Shown here piece after piece: positions 39,982 through 50,970 of a stretch of 64,000 bases of DNA. Under the pieces are notes generated by a model. That model was not told where the DNA came from and did no database searches. It worked only from the letters and a program-made list of their open reading frames with translations. The stretch is taken from contig JABXHV010000069.1 of assembly GCA_013373445.1 (NCBI GenBank), positions 18,481 to 82,480 on the forward strand, written 5' to 3'. The stretch comes from Paracoccaceae bacterium (lineage in GTDB: Bacteria > Pseudomonadota > Alphaproteobacteria > Rhizobiales > Stappiaceae). The first letter of the stretch is position 1. Each line of letters opens with the position of its first letter. The position numbers and the translations under genes are program-made.

Positions 39982-40191
39982 AGTTTGATAATAAAAACAG
40001 CAATTTCACAGTCGTTTGAACAATATGATGGCAGAATTTCCATCATGAGCTCACCGAGCGCTAAAAAATGCGCCACAGGAATTCGGTGTTTTGGCCATTT
40101 TTGGTGGGAAATTCAGAAAAATACCTTCCTGTACTATCTCAAATTCATCGCCAAGGCTTGCCTTTTAGGTTCAACAAGTCATCATTGATCC

Positions 40192-41055
40192 ATGAAACCT
40201 GAATTTCACCCAGACAAATCTGATCCGCTCTTTCTGGAGCGCGTACATCAGGTGCTGCCGAGCCTTCATCCGGCAGAACGGCGCCTGGCAGAGTTTCTGC
40301 TCGACTTCCCGGGGGAACTCGCCAGCTACGATGCTCAGGAATTGGCCAAGCTTTGTGACGTGTCCAAAGCCACTGTGTCACGGTTCATACGGCGCCTCGG
40401 TTTTGACACCTACGACAGTGCACGCAAAGCAGTGCGAGAAGAAAGCAAAACCGGATCACGGCTTTTCTTCGGACATGCAGAACCTCAGGTCAGCGCAGCT
40501 GCCCTCGATCTGGGCCTGGAAGAAGAACGCTCCAACCTCGACTGGACCTTCCAACGGATCGAGACCCAACAGCTCGACGCTCTTGCAGAAGCCTTGCTCG
40601 GTGCACGCAAGGTCTGGATCGTTGGCTACCGGATCAGCAACTCTTTTGCGACCTATCTGTATTGGCAACTGACCAAGGTGCTCAGAGACGTTGTGGTGTG
40701 CCCGCGTGATGGCGAGACAATAGGCGAATACATCGTTGGCATGGAACCGGATGATGTCGTCATTCACATTGCGCTGCGGCGGCGCATGGCCGGAACAGAG
40801 GTTCTGCTCAACACACTTCAGGAAACGGGCGCCAAACAGGCCTTTGTTACCGATGAAGGCATGCCGCCGCAGACCCAATGCGCCTGGCATTTCAGATGCC
40901 GAACCCAGACCAGCAGCCCGCAGTTCAACCACGCTGCCGTGCTCTCGCTATGCCATCAAATTGTAATTCGCGCGACCTTGCAGTCCGCCCATGAGGGGCG
41001 CGAACGGTTGCGAAAAATTGATGAAATCAACGAGCGCCTCAGTCTGTACGATTGA
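40192..41055 (+). CDS. MurR/RpiR family transcriptional regulator
   Basis: LPSLHPAERRLAEFLLDFPGELASYDAQELAKLCDVSKATVSRFIRRLGFDTYDSARKAVREE; C-terminal SIS-like region. Confidence 0.92.
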   Translation: MKPEFHPDKSDPLFLERVHQVLPSLHPAERRLAEFLLDFPGELASYDAQELAKLCDVSKATVSRFIRRLGFDTYDSARKAVREESKTGSRLFFGHAEPQVSAAALDLGLEEERSNLDWTFQRIETQQLDALAEALLGARKVWIVGYRISNSFATYLYWQLTKVLRDVVVCPRDGETIGEYIVGMEPDDVVIHIALRRRMAGTEVLLNTLQETGAKQAFVTDEGMPPQTQCAWHFRCRTQTSSPQFNHAAVLSLCHQIVIRATLQSAHEGRERLRKIDEINERLSLYD

Positions 41056-41108
41056 ACCGGACGAATGACAACTGAGGACTCTGGCAGGTAGCCGAACAGC
41101 GTCCAGCG

Positions 41109-41414
41109 TCAGGACACATTCACACACCGCGAAGCACGCGGATCCGGCTCTTCAGGCGCACGTGCTTCAATCGCAAGGGCGTGAACGCCGCCCGCAATTT
41201 CATCCGCCAACAGGTCATTCACCGTGCGATGCCGATTGACCCGGCTCATCCCAGAAAAGGCACTTGCAACAATCTGCACACGGAAGTGGGTTTCTCCCCC
41301 TTCACGCCAGCCACCATGTCCCTCGTGACGATGGGATTCATCAATCACGGAGAGTGTTTCAGGTGAAAGTCCAGCGTTCAGCTTGGCGGTGATAATATCT
41401 TTGATCGTGCTCAT
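41109..41414 (-). CDS. BolA family protein
   Basis: MSTIKDIITAKLNAGLSPETLSVIDESHRHEGHGGWREGGETHFRVQIVASAFSGMSRVNRHRTVNDLLADEIAGGVHALAIEARAPEE; start at ATG 41414. Confidence 0.93.
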   Translation of the reverse strand: MSTIKDIITAKLNAGLSPETLSVIDESHRHEGHGGWREGGETHFRVQIVASAFSGMSRVNRHRTVNDLLADEIAGGVHALAIEARAPEEPDPRASRCVNVS

Positions 41415-41604
41415 AGTGTCTGTTTTGACCATCTGCAGCTCCCCCGTCAAGCAACAAACGGTACGACCAGTGTGATGGACGGGACCACTGTCCCCAACCT
41501 TGAACAGCGCGTTTGCAGGAGATATTGAACGATCAGAAAAATCATCAAAAATTCGCCCCCTTATCGCTTGTTCTAACTCCTCACAAAGCGCATAATCTCG
41601 CCCC

Positions 41605-42195
41605 ATGAAATTGGAATCCAAAATTTTCGACAGCATTCGGGTTAAATCTGCCAAGAAAAAATCAAAGGTAGAAGAAGCCCCCTCGTGTGATCATCCCGGG
41701 TGCGAGCGCCCGGGCCTGCATAAGGCCCCCAAAGGCCGTGACCGTGAAGGTGAGTTTTTCACCTTCTGCGTGGATCACGTACGCGAGTACAACAAGTCAT
41801 ATAATTACTTCAACGGTATGGGCGACAACGATGTGCGCGAGTACCAGAAGGACAGTATGACAGGTCATCGCCCGACCTGGAAAATGGGCGGTGATAAGGA
41901 AGAAGAAAAGAGCACGGATTTCTATGATCTGCGTGCCAATATGCGTGGCCGGGCCTACAGAAGGTCGAGTGCGACAAGAAAACCGCGCGAAAGAAAGCTT
42001 TTGGCGCTTGAAAAACGCTCTCTGGATGTGCTCAATCTAGGGCCAAGTGCGAGCAGCGATGATATCAAGGCGCGTTACAAAGAGCTTGTTAAACTGAACC
42101 ATCCGGATGCCAACGGCGGTGATCGCTCCAGCGAGGACCGTTTGCGGGAAATCATTCAGGCCTATAACGTCCTGAAGAAAGCCGGTTTCTGCTAA
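41605..42195 (+). CDS. J domain-containing protein
   Basis: C-terminal [59 protein letters not shown]. Confidence 0.93.
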   Translation: MKLESKIFDSIRVKSAKKKSKVEEAPSCDHPGCERPGLHKAPKGRDREGEFFTFCVDHVREYNKSYNYFNGMGDNDVREYQKDSMTGHRPTWKMGGDKEEEKSTDFYDLRANMRGRAYRRSSATRKPRERKLLALEKRSLDVLNLGPSASSDDIKARYKELVKLNHPDANGGDRSSEDRLREIIQAYNVLKKAGFC

Positions 42196-42234
42196 GCCTG
42201 CAAACTCCCTGCAGGCTGCTCCCCGAAACACCCC

Positions 42235-42252
42235 ACTCGGACACGTCCGAGT
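42235..42252. promoter_or_regulatory. dyad immediately upstream of cobS SD
   Basis: ACTCGGAC-AC-GTCCGAGT, 4 nt before the GGAGGA SD. Confidence 0.4.
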
Positions 42253-42265
42253 CCGCGGAGGAATA

Positions 42266-43258
42266 ATGACTGATTTGACGAAGGCTGCTCCGAGCGTGCC
42301 GGATACCGAAGTTTCTGTTCAAGAGGTTTTTGGTTTCAAGAGCGACCTGAAGGTCCCTGCCTTTTCAACCCCGTCCGACAATGTCCCGGACACCGACCCC
42401 GATTACCTGTTCGACAAGGCGACCACTCTGGCGATCCTTGCCGGTTTTGCGCACAATCGCCGCGTCATGGTCACCGGGTACCATGGTACAGGTAAGTCGA
42501 CACACATCGAGCAAGTCGCAGCACGCCTCAATTGGCCATCGGTTCGCGTCAACCTTGACAGTCATATCTCCCGTATCGACCTGGTCGGTAAGGACGCTAT
42601 CGTCTTGAAAGACGGCAAGCAGATCACGGAATTCCGTGATGGCATCCTGCCATGGGCCTATCAGAACAACGTCGCGCTGGTGTTCGATGAGTATGATGCC
42701 GGTCGTCCGGACGTGATGTTCGTGATCCAGCGCATTCTGGAATCCTCTGGTCGCCTGACCCTGCTCGATCAGTCACGCGTCTTGCGTCCACACCCGGCCT
42801 TCCGCCTGTTTGCCACCGCCAACACAGTCGGCCTCGGCGATACATCGGGGCTGTACCACGGCACCCAGCAGATCAACCAGGCACAGATGGACCGTTGGTC
42901 TATTGTCACCACGTTGAACTATCTGCCGCATGACAATGAAGTCGACATCGTCCTGTCCAAGGCAAAACACTTCAAGGATCAGGGCAATGAGGGCCGCGAG
43001 GCGGTCTCCAAGATGGTCCGTCTGGCCGACTTGACCCGGAACGCTTTCATTGGCGGCGATCTGTCGACTGTCATGAGCCCGCGTACCGTTATCACCTGGG
43101 CCGAGAATGCAGCGATCTTCAATGACATCGGCTTTGCTTTCCGCGTCACCTTCCTCAACAAGTGTGATGACATGGAACAGTCCCTGGTCGCTGAGTTCTA
43201 TCAACGCTGCTTTGGCGAAGAGCTGCCTGAATCAGCCGTCAACATTGTCATGAGCTAA
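42266..43258 (+). CDS. cobS: cobaltochelatase subunit CobS
   Basis: [93 protein letters not shown]. Confidence 0.97.
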   Translation: MTDLTKAAPSVPDTEVSVQEVFGFKSDLKVPAFSTPSDNVPDTDPDYLFDKATTLAILAGFAHNRRVMVTGYHGTGKSTHIEQVAARLNWPSVRVNLDSHISRIDLVGKDAIVLKDGKQITEFRDGILPWAYQNNVALVFDEYDAGRPDVMFVIQRILESSGRLTLLDQSRVLRPHPAFRLFATANTVGLGDTSGLYHGTQQINQAQMDRWSIVTTLNYLPHDNEVDIVLSKAKHFKDQGNEGREAVSKMVRLADLTRNAFIGGDLSTVMSPRTVITWAENAAIFNDIGFAFRVTFLNKCDDMEQSLVAEFYQRCFGEELPESAVNIVMS

Positions 43259-43462
43259 TCTGGAAGGGTGTCCACCAACCCGGGCACCCGACCAAAACAT
43301 GACAATCAGCAACCGTGACAAGCAACGAGGTTCAGACCTCATCGCATATCACGGCATGTTCCAGGGCAGGTGGCCTTGGATCTGATCCCATGGCCCGGCA
43401 AGTCTGATCTTGACCGGCGACGTTGTTAAACTGACGGGATCAACGAGTAAGAGGGTACACAC

Positions 43463-45370
43463 ATGGCAGGCCTTGGGGACAACAGCCGCCCGGGACAAAA
43501 AGCAGTTTCCACGGAACCGTTCAAACAGGCGGTCACGGGAACCATGCGCGCCATCTCTGGCGAACCGGAGATGGATGTCGTGTTCTCTGCCGACAGGCCT
43601 GGCCTGTCTGGCACAACTGCTCGTCTGCCTGATGTGTCGCGTAAGCCAACAGCCAGGGAACTGGCTGTCACCCGAGGTCTGGGAGATTCTCTCGCCCTGC
43701 GTCACGCCTGCCATGATGCCAAGATCCATGCCCGCCGCGCGCCCACCGGCCCGGAAGCCCGGGCAATTTTTGAAGCTGTCGAACAGGCCCGTTGCGATGC
43801 CGTCGGATCCCGCCGCATGGCTGGTGTGTCCGACAACATTTCCGCGATGCTGGATGACCGCTATCTGAAATCCAGCTCCGGCGAAATCACCAGCCGCGAG
43901 GAAGCTCCGCTTCAAGATGCCATCGCGCTTATGGTCCGCGAACGGCTGACCGGTCAAAAACCTCCCGCGAGCGCAACCAAGCTTGTCGACATGTGGCGCG
44001 GCTGGATCGAAGAGAAAGCCGCAGGCGATCTGGACCGCATGGGCGATCAGGTGGAAGACCAGGACGGCTTTGCCCAGCTTGTCCACGAACTGCTGACATC
44101 TCTGGATATGGGCGAGGAAATCGGTGATCAGGATCAGGACAACGATCCCGACAATGCCGAAGACGACGGCCAGAACGACGACGCAGAGACCGGTGACGAG
44201 GGCGACGAACAGACCGGAGAACAGGAATCCTCTCCCCAGGAAATGGAAATGTCCGGGGAAGAACAGGAAGCCGGTGAACAGGACGCCTCCGACAGCGACC
44301 TGGAGGATATGTCTGACGAGGACATGACCGACGAAGCTGACGACAGCCTCGATCAGGACCAGCGGGAGATGCCGTTCTCCAACCGTCCCCCCGCCTCCGA
44401 CTACAAGGTTTTCACCACTGCCAATGACGAAACCATTACGGCAGAAGAACTTTGCGATTCAGCTGAATTGGACCGCCTGCGCGGTTTCCTCGACAAGCAG
44501 CTGACCAACATGCAGGGTGCTGTTGCCCGTCTTGCAAACCGTCTGCAACGCAAGCTGATGGCGCAGCAGAACCGCTCCTGGAGCTTTGATCTCGAAGAGG
44601 GCATTCTCGACACGGCGCGTCTCACCCGTGCGGTCACCGATCCGATGGCACCGCTCGCATTCAAACAGGAAAGCGATACCAACTTCCGCGACACCGTGGT
44701 GACTCTTCTGCTCGACAACTCGGGCTCCATGCGCGGGCGCCCGATCACAGTTGCCGCAACCTGTGCAGACATCCTGGCACGGACCCTGGAACGCTGCGGC
44801 GTCAAGGTCGAAATCCTCGGCTTCACCACCAAGGCCTGGAAAGGTGGGCAGTCCCGAGAGGCCTGGATGAAAGCTGAAAAACCGGCTGCACCCGGTCGCC
44901 TCAACGATTTGCGCCACATCATCTACAAGTCCGCTGATGCCCCATGGCGCCGCGCGCGCCGCAACCTTGGCCTGATGATGCGCGAAGGTCTGCTGAAAGA
45001 AAACATCGACGGCGAGGCGCTGACCTGGGCCCATGAGCGCCTGCTGGCACGTACCGAACAACGCCGAATTCTGATGATGATTTCGGATGGCGCGCCGGTC
45101 GACGACTGCACCTTGTCGGTCAATCCGGGCAACTACCTGGAGCGTCATCTGCGCTACGTCATCGAGGAAATCGAAAACCGGTCGCCGGTCGAACTGATTG
45201 CCATCGGCATCGGGCATGACGTCACCCGCTATTACAAGCGTGCCGTGACAATCGTTGATGCAGAAGAGCTCGCAGGCGCAATGACGGACCAGCTGGCGGA
45301 TCTCTTTGACGATGAGGTTCCTGATGCAGGCGCAGGCCGTGGACGCCGCCGGGCGGGCGGACGCAGATAA
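43463..45370 (+). CDS. cobT: cobaltochelatase subunit CobT
   Basis: Acidic central region then [50 protein letters not shown] (VWA/MIDAS). Confidence 0.96.
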   Translation: MAGLGDNSRPGQKAVSTEPFKQAVTGTMRAISGEPEMDVVFSADRPGLSGTTARLPDVSRKPTARELAVTRGLGDSLALRHACHDAKIHARRAPTGPEARAIFEAVEQARCDAVGSRRMAGVSDNISAMLDDRYLKSSSGEITSREEAPLQDAIALMVRERLTGQKPPASATKLVDMWRGWIEEKAAGDLDRMGDQVEDQDGFAQLVHELLTSLDMGEEIGDQDQDNDPDNAEDDGQNDDAETGDEGDEQTGEQESSPQEMEMSGEEQEAGEQDASDSDLEDMSDEDMTDEADDSLDQDQREMPFSNRPPASDYKVFTTANDETITAEELCDSAELDRLRGFLDKQLTNMQGAVARLANRLQRKLMAQQNRSWSFDLEEGILDTARLTRAVTDPMAPLAFKQESDTNFRDTVVTLLLDNSGSMRGRPITVAATCADILARTLERCGVKVEILGFTTKAWKGGQSREAWMKAEKPAAPGRLNDLRHIIYKSADAPWRRARRNLGLMMREGLLKENIDGEALTWAHERLLARTEQRRILMMISDGAPVDDCTLSVNPGNYLERHLRYVIEEIENRSPVELIAIGIGHDVTRYYKRAVTIVDAEELAGAMTDQLADLFDDEVPDAGAGRGRRRAGGRR

Positions 45371-45416
45371 TGCGCGCAAAAGGATGACGCGCGATCGCCG
45401 CCGGCATGTCTGCTTC

Positions 45417-46475
45417 ATGAGCAAAGCGCCGGTAAGGACGCTACTGTCCGCTGCCGCGCTGCTCGTCATTGGTTTTTGCATCTCTTCGCAGATCACACCT
45501 GCGGCTGCAGAATCGCCTGCGCCAAAGGCCAAACCGCTCAACGACGCGTTCTTTTATCCCGACTTTAAGACCCGGCGTATCACCCGCTTCAAAATTGGCG
45601 AAGATCGCAGACAGTTCGGTGCTCTCACCTACCTTGGCGGGTTTGAGATCCTCTCTTCAGATCGCAACATCGGCGGACTGTCCGGCGTTCTGAGCCTGGA
45701 AGGCGGCAAGCAGCTCTTGATGCTTACCGACAATGGCCGCTGGGTCTTTGCAGAACTGGACCAGACGCCAAACGGAACGCCCATTGGCCTGGAATCGGTC
45801 CGCTATGCCCAGCTTCGCAACGCCAAGGGCGAAACGCTGGACCAGAGCTGGGGTCACAATACAGAAGCGCTTGCAGTCCTGAACAATGCGATTTACGTGG
45901 CCGCAGAACGCGCCAATGCCATCTATGAGTTTCCCTGGCCGCTGAAGACAGGTCGCGACAGAATGCGCCGTCAGCTCAAGGTTTCAGACGGGATCAAGTC
46001 CCTACCCAAGAACACCGGCCTGGAAGGCCTTGCGGCAGGGCCTGAGGGCTCTTTGATGCAAGACACGCTACTGGCGGTCGCCGAACGCAGTCCGAAGGAC
46101 AGCACCCTGTTACCGGCCTATTTGTTCAAGGGCGGTGCTGAGGCCCGCTTCGACATTCAGCGTAGCGACAACTATGACGCCACCGACGCGGCCTTCCTGC
46201 CGGGTGGTGATCTGTTGTTGTTGGAGCGAAGATTTAACCTGCGCGATCTGTTGGGTATGCGAATCCGCCGCTTCGCCGCAGCCAGCCTGCTTCCGGGCGC
46301 GGAACTGGTTGGCGAGGTTCTGCTGGACGCCGACTTCACCTACCAGATCGACAATATGGAAGGACTCGCCGTCCATCAGACCAACGACGGCAAGACCATC
46401 CTCACCGTCGTATCGGACAACAATCGCTCGATCCTGCAAAGGACGCTGCTTTTAAGATTTGAGCTTCACAACTGA
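45417..46475 (+). CDS. esterase-like activity of phytase family protein, exported
   Basis: Signal MSKAPVRTLLSAAALLVIGFCISSQ; LTYLGGFEILSSDRNIGGLSGVL...LLMLTDNGRWVFAEL...NTEALAVL...DNMEGLAVH; start at ATG 45417. Confidence 0.85.
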   Translation: MSKAPVRTLLSAAALLVIGFCISSQITPAAAESPAPKAKPLNDAFFYPDFKTRRITRFKIGEDRRQFGALTYLGGFEILSSDRNIGGLSGVLSLEGGKQLLMLTDNGRWVFAELDQTPNGTPIGLESVRYAQLRNAKGETLDQSWGHNTEALAVLNNAIYVAAERANAIYEFPWPLKTGRDRMRRQLKVSDGIKSLPKNTGLEGLAAGPEGSLMQDTLLAVAERSPKDSTLLPAYLFKGGAEARFDIQRSDNYDATDAAFLPGGDLLLLERRFNLRDLLGMRIRRFAAASLLPGAELVGEVLLDADFTYQIDNMEGLAVHQTNDGKTILTVVSDNNRSILQRTLLLRFELHN

Positions 46476-46540
46476 TCCAAAAGCTTCCAAAAACAGAAAA
46501 CTCAAATCGGCATCACCTGTAATTGATAAAGATCTTCGCC

Positions 46541-46972
46541 ATGACTGAAGCCAAAACAGAACCCGCCAAGAAAACTCTTTCCGGAAGCTGTCAGTGCGGC
46601 ACAGTAACATTCGACATAAGCGGCACTTTTGATTGTTTCTTCCTGTGCCATTGTTCTCGCTGCCGGAAGGCGACAGGCTCGGCGCACGGAGCGAATTTAT
46701 TCTCTTCAACGGCAAAAGGCGTCTGGAAGAGCGGTGCAGACAATATCAAGACGTATCAAATCCCCGGAACTCGGAATCAAAAGAACTTCTGCATGACCTG
46801 CGGCAGCGCCGTGCCCATCATCGCAGACGATGGCAACGTGATTGTTGTCCCGGCCGGTTCGCTGGACAATGACGTGGATATAAAGCCAACAGCACACATC
46901 TGCTGCGAAAGCCGTGCAAACTGGGATCAAGACCTGGAAACAATTCCAAGCCTCGACGGCCTTCCCGGTTAG
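46541..46972 (+). CDS. GFA family protein (glutathione-dependent formaldehyde-activating-like)
   Basis: LSGSCQCGTVTFDISG...CHCSRCRKATGSAHGANLF...FCMTCGSAVPI. Confidence 0.93.
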   Translation: MTEAKTEPAKKTLSGSCQCGTVTFDISGTFDCFFLCHCSRCRKATGSAHGANLFSSTAKGVWKSGADNIKTYQIPGTRNQKNFCMTCGSAVPIIADDGNVIVVPAGSLDNDVDIKPTAHICCESRANWDQDLETIPSLDGLPG

Positions 46973-46984
46973 CGAAAATGAACT

Positions 46985-47953
46985 TCAGTTGGGCGCCTTA
47001 GCCGCGGGCAACCAGTTGCTGATCTGATCCTCGGTCAGGTTGCCACCGCACAGGATGGTTCCGACCCGCCGTCCCTCAAGTCTGGCACTCAGTTTTAGAA
47101 TACCAGCGAGGCCCGCCGCCCCGGCGGGTTCGACAATCCTACCCCAGCTGTCATACGCAAACCGCATCGCTTGCAGAATATCGGCATCCTCAACCAGCAC
47201 AATCTCGTCAATCGTATCGCGCAGCCAGTCCAAAGCCTCTGGCACCGGAATGCGCACAGCAATTCCATCAGCTATGGTGTCGGCCTCTTCTGTCTCGATG
47301 ACTTTCTGCTCCTGCCAGGACAAAGCCATGCAAGGCGCTCCTTTTGCGGCAACCGCAATGACTTGCGTCTGCGGCGCCATCGCTTTGATCGCGCAGCCGA
47401 CGCCAGCCGCCAGAGCCCCGTTTCCAAGCGGCACGATCACCGCATCCAACGGACCCGCCTCTTCCAGCAGTTCGACAGCAATTGTGCCTGCACCTTCTGC
47501 GATTTCCTCCAGAGCGCCATCTTCGACAAAGGGGCAGTTTTGGGTCTTGGCATAATTTCTCGCTGCCTCCTTGGCAGCATCGAAATCATCGCCTTCCAGC
47601 CGCACCTCTGCCCCGAAAGAGCGCATGGCGGCGATCTTGACCGGACTGGCATTGACGCTCGAAAAGACAATCAACGGGCAGCCGGCGCGACTGGCATTAT
47701 AAGCAAGACCTTGCCCGAAATTACCGGCAGAAGCGGTCACCAATTTCTGCCCCCCAGCAACGCCCCTGGCGAGGAAATAACTCGTTCCCCGTCCCTTGAA
47801 ACTCTTGATAGGGTTGGTTGTTTCATCCTTTGCCGCAATGGACAGGCCATGCGCCTCAGCACGCAGCAAAGGACTGTTCAAAAACACCGGATCAACTCGC
47901 GACCGGGCATCTTCTATATTCTGGAAAGAAAGCGGTTCCTGTTTCATGACCAC
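46985..47953 (-). CDS. threonine/serine dehydratase-like PLP-dependent enzyme
   Basis: IAAKDETTNPIKSFKGRGTSYFLA...TASAGNFGQGLAYNASRAGCPLIVFSSVNASPVKIAAMRSFGAEV...VPLGNGALAAGVG. Confidence 0.9.
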   Translation of the reverse strand: MVMKQEPLSFQNIEDARSRVDPVFLNSPLLRAEAHGLSIAAKDETTNPIKSFKGRGTSYFLARGVAGGQKLVTASAGNFGQGLAYNASRAGCPLIVFSSVNASPVKIAAMRSFGAEVRLEGDDFDAAKEAARNYAKTQNCPFVEDGALEEIAEGAGTIAVELLEEAGPLDAVIVPLGNGALAAGVGCAIKAMAPQTQVIAVAAKGAPCMALSWQEQKVIETEEADTIADGIAVRIPVPEALDWLRDTIDEIVLVEDADILQAMRFAYDSWGRIVEPAGAAGLAGILKLSARLEGRRVGTILCGGNLTEDQISNWLPAAKAPN

Positions 47954-48037
47954 ACATGATACGGATCATTTGAGCGGATAAACCGCGTTAGAAGATAAAT
48001 CACGCGGAAATAGATCAATTTTGGTGAGAGAAACGCC

Positions 48038-48508
48038 GTGGATCAGATCGACTGTAAAATTCTCACATTCCTGCAGGAAGATGCGGACATTCCAGGAAAA
48101 GCGATTGCGGAGGCCGTCGGCCTTTCAACATCGGCAGTCGAACGACGAATCAGCAAACTGAAGCAGTCAGGCCTGATCGAGCGCATTGTTGCCATCGTAA
48201 ACCCCAAGGCGGTCGACCGTACCCTGTCTGTCCTGGTGGAACTGGAAATAGAGAACGAATACCGCCACTCGCTGGAGCAATTTCAGCGTTGGATCAATCA
48301 GGCGCCTGAAGTGCAATCCTGCTGGTATGTGACGGGCGACATGGACTTCATCCTCCTCGTCGCAGTCCGCAATCTCGATGAGTACAACGCTTTCATCGAC
48401 CGCCTTATGACTGATCAAAAAGAGTTGGTGCGAAAATACAAAAGTCTCATCTCCTTGAAGACCGTCAAGCATGGAATGACTCTGTCAGTCACCTATGATG
48501 AAAACTAG
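48038..48508 (+). CDS. Lrp/AsnC family transcriptional regulator
   Basis: DQIDCKILTFLQEDADIPGKAIAEAVGLSTSAVERRISKLKQSGLIERIVAIVNPKAV. Confidence 0.95.
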   Translation: MDQIDCKILTFLQEDADIPGKAIAEAVGLSTSAVERRISKLKQSGLIERIVAIVNPKAVDRTLSVLVELEIENEYRHSLEQFQRWINQAPEVQSCWYVTGDMDFILLVAVRNLDEYNAFIDRLMTDQKELVRKYKSLISLKTVKHGMTLSVTYDEN

Positions 48509-48614
48509 AAGACCCGGCACCGTCAACCCAAACCATCCTCGCTCGCAAATCGGGTGTTTCCTTCAGGCAAAGAACGTTAGGTTCGCTTGAAAGACGACAA
48601 GAGGAAAACCCACA

Positions 48615-49517
48615 ATGCGGATGAATATTCAAGACTGGCTCCTGCTGGTCCTCCTATCCGTTATATGGGGCGGTGCTTTTTTCTTTGCTGCTGTGGCCGT
48701 CAAGGAACTGCCTCCATTGACAGTGGTCGGCTTGCGCACAGGCCTTGCGGCATTGTCGCTCATATTGGTCTTGAAGTGGCGCGGCGAATCCCTGCCATTT
48801 GAACGTCATTCGATACGGGCTTTTTTAACGATGGGACTGTTGAACAATATGGTCCCCTTCAGCCTGCTGTTCTGGGCGCAAACGATGATTCCCAGCGGTC
48901 TTGCATCAATCCTGAATGCGACCACACCAATCTTCTCGATCTTGCTGGCCCATATCTTTCTGACCGATGAACGTCTGGCTCCCAACAAGCTGATTGGCGT
49001 GCTGCTGGGCTTTATAGGTGTTGTGCTGCTGCTCGGTGGTGACATTGTCCGCGGTCAAACGTTGGCGCTACTGGGTATGCTCGCCTGTCTTGGTGCTGCG
49101 TTTTCCTACGGCATTGCCAGTGTTTATGGCCGCCGCTTCAAACAATTGGGCTACAAGCCGACACAAGTCGCCTTTGGCCAACTCACCGCTTCAACGCTTA
49201 TGATGATCCCCATCAACTTGCTCATAGACAAACCCTGGCATCTGGCCCCGCCAAGCAACAGCACATGGGCAGCGATTTTGGCACTGGCCATCATCTCCAC
49301 GGCTTTTGCATATATTCTATTTTTCCGTATCCTGGCCTCTGCCGGTGCCGTCAATGTGGCCCTGGTCACGCTCTTGATCCCGCTCAGCGCCATCTTGCTT
49401 GGAACACTCATCTTGGGCGAGACACTGCTTCCACGTCATTATGCCGGCATGAGCCTTATTGCCATCGGCCTTCTCGCCATCGACGGCAGAGTCTCATCAT
49501 TGTTCAAACGACGCTAG
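48615..49517 (+). CDS. DMT family transporter (EamA)
   Basis: LLVLLSVIWGGAFFFAAVAVKELPPLTVVGLRTGLAALSLILVL...PSGLASILNATTPIFSILLAHIFLTDERL. Confidence 0.93.
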   Translation: MRMNIQDWLLLVLLSVIWGGAFFFAAVAVKELPPLTVVGLRTGLAALSLILVLKWRGESLPFERHSIRAFLTMGLLNNMVPFSLLFWAQTMIPSGLASILNATTPIFSILLAHIFLTDERLAPNKLIGVLLGFIGVVLLLGGDIVRGQTLALLGMLACLGAAFSYGIASVYGRRFKQLGYKPTQVAFGQLTASTLMMIPINLLIDKPWHLAPPSNSTWAAILALAIISTAFAYILFFRILASAGAVNVALVTLLIPLSAILLGTLILGETLLPRHYAGMSLIAIGLLAIDGRVSSLFKRR

Positions 49518-49561
49518 AACGCCCTCAAAACGGACCGCAGGAACTTGACCAATCGGCAAAC

Positions 49562-49592
49562 AAAAAAGGCGCTCCGAAGAACGCCTTTCTCA
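49562..49592 (+). terminator. terminator-like hairpin between convergent DMT and queuosine-transporter genes
   Basis: AAAAAAGGCG-CTCCGAAGAA-CGCCTTTCT. Confidence 0.6.
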
Positions 49593-49620
49593 TAATTCTA
49601 CAAACAAGATCTTGTGCTTG

Positions 49621-50274
49621 TTACGCAGCCGAGTTGTTCGGCATCAGGCCTTGAACCGACAGCGCCACACGATAAGGCAGCAGCATTGCCAGTGAGACCA
49701 GAGCCTTCACTGCAAAATCACCCAACGCCCAGGAAATCCAGCGCGGCACCTCAAGTGCGAACGCACCAAAGAGGGGCGCGGCTTCAACTGCGAAATCATC
49801 GTGATAGCCGAGAGCACCAGAAGCCAATGCTGAAAATGCAAGGCCGAAAAACAGTACCGTATCCAGAACGGAGCCAAGCATTGAGGAAACAATCGGCGCT
49901 TTCCACCACTGTCCCTGACGCAACCGGTTAAACACGGTGACATCGAGCAACTGAGCCAGAAGGAACGCAGACCCTGAAGCAATCGCGATGCGCGGTGTTG
50001 CAAGCCAGACTGACAGGCCAACAGCCAGGAAGAACCCAACCAGGACCACAATACGGGCCGCCTTTGGACCAAAACGGCGGTTGGTCAAATCAGTCACCAG
50101 AAAAGCGGCCGGATAGGTAAAGGCACCCCAGGTCAGCAGATCGGCCAGATTCACACCGCCCAGCATCCCCTCGACAGGGAACTGGACAAGATAATTGGAG
50201 GCTACAACGACAGACGCCATCGCAATTACTGCGATGGCGAATGGAGCCACGGAAAACTTCCGGGAATCAGTCAT
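49621..50274 (-). CDS. queuosine precursor transporter (YhhQ/VUT family)
   Basis: VVASNYLVQFPVEGMLGGVNLADLLTWGAFTYPAAFLVTDLTNRRFGPKAARIVVLVGF. Confidence 0.93.
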   Translation of the reverse strand: MTDSRKFSVAPFAIAVIAMASVVVASNYLVQFPVEGMLGGVNLADLLTWGAFTYPAAFLVTDLTNRRFGPKAARIVVLVGFFLAVGLSVWLATPRIAIASGSAFLLAQLLDVTVFNRLRQGQWWKAPIVSSMLGSVLDTVLFFGLAFSALASGALGYHDDFAVEAAPLFGAFALEVPRWISWALGDFAVKALVSLAMLLPYRVALSVQGLMPNNSAA

Positions 50275-50301
50275 TTAATCACCCTGATGGGTTAGTGTCA
50301 G

Positions 50302-50595
50302 TTAGGCAGCTGCGGCAGCCTGCTGGCGCTTGATGCTAACCTTGATCTGACGTGCCTTGACGGACAGAGTGTCGTCAGAAGCCTTCATGAGGTAAGCGTC
50401 GAGACCGCCACGGTGCTCAACAGAACGCAGCGCATGAGCGCTGACGCGAAGCTGGAAAGTTTCGCCAAGCGCTTCGCTCATCAGAGAAACCTTACACAGG
50501 TTTGGAAGGAAACGACGACGAGAGCGGTTGTTCGCGTGAGAAACGTTGTTACCCGTCATCACGTCTTTGCCGGAAAGTTCGCAACGGCGTGCCAT
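50302..50595 (-). CDS. rpmB: 50S ribosomal protein L28
   Basis: [72 protein letters not shown]; start at ATG 50595. Confidence 0.98.
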   Translation of the reverse strand: MARRCELSGKDVMTGNNVSHANNRSRRRFLPNLCKVSLMSEALGETFQLRVSAHALRSVEHRGGLDAYLMKASDDTLSVKARQIKVSIKRQQAAAAA

Positions 50596-50970
50596 GTTAT
50601 CACCTTTACATTCGGGCCAGTCCCTTATCGGACCTGGCAATTACAACCGGAATGGAGCGGACACGACAGCCACGCTACGGCATCTCCGGCTTTTGTACGG
50701 AAAAGTTGGCTTGCTATACTGATCCTACGGCGTATCGTCAAGAGTTCAAAATACAAGGAATGCGATTCAGTGCATTTCATGGCAACAAATGCGTTCTGTT
50801 AACGTATGGGTTACCATAAACGCGAACAATCGCAATTCTCTGCCGCAAGTGATTTGCGCCGCCTGATTTGGATCCTGCAGACCAAGCCAGCGTTCGTAAT
50901 AGCACCATATTCTTGTGTCAGGGAGTTTTCATTGCCTTTTACTCGAAAAAGGCAATGCGGAGGTTTTGAC

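Noticed and set aside
43299-43385. 28-codon ORF in the cobS-cobT gap (MTISNRDKQRGSDLIAYHGMFQGRWPWI)
   Set aside because: No Shine-Dalgarno and no recognisable relation; length compatible with chance, would need conservation data.
43349-44086. 245-aa minus-strand ORF overlapping the cobT 5' region
   Set aside because: Overlaps cobT in antisense, no motif or supported start.
44100-44340. Repetitive GAC/GAA-rich tract (low-complexity acidic repeat)
   Set aside because: This is the known acidic linker of CobT, not a DNA repeat element.
44459-45541. 360-aa minus-strand ORF antisense to cobT
   Set aside because: cobT is unambiguous on the plus strand; shadow ORF.
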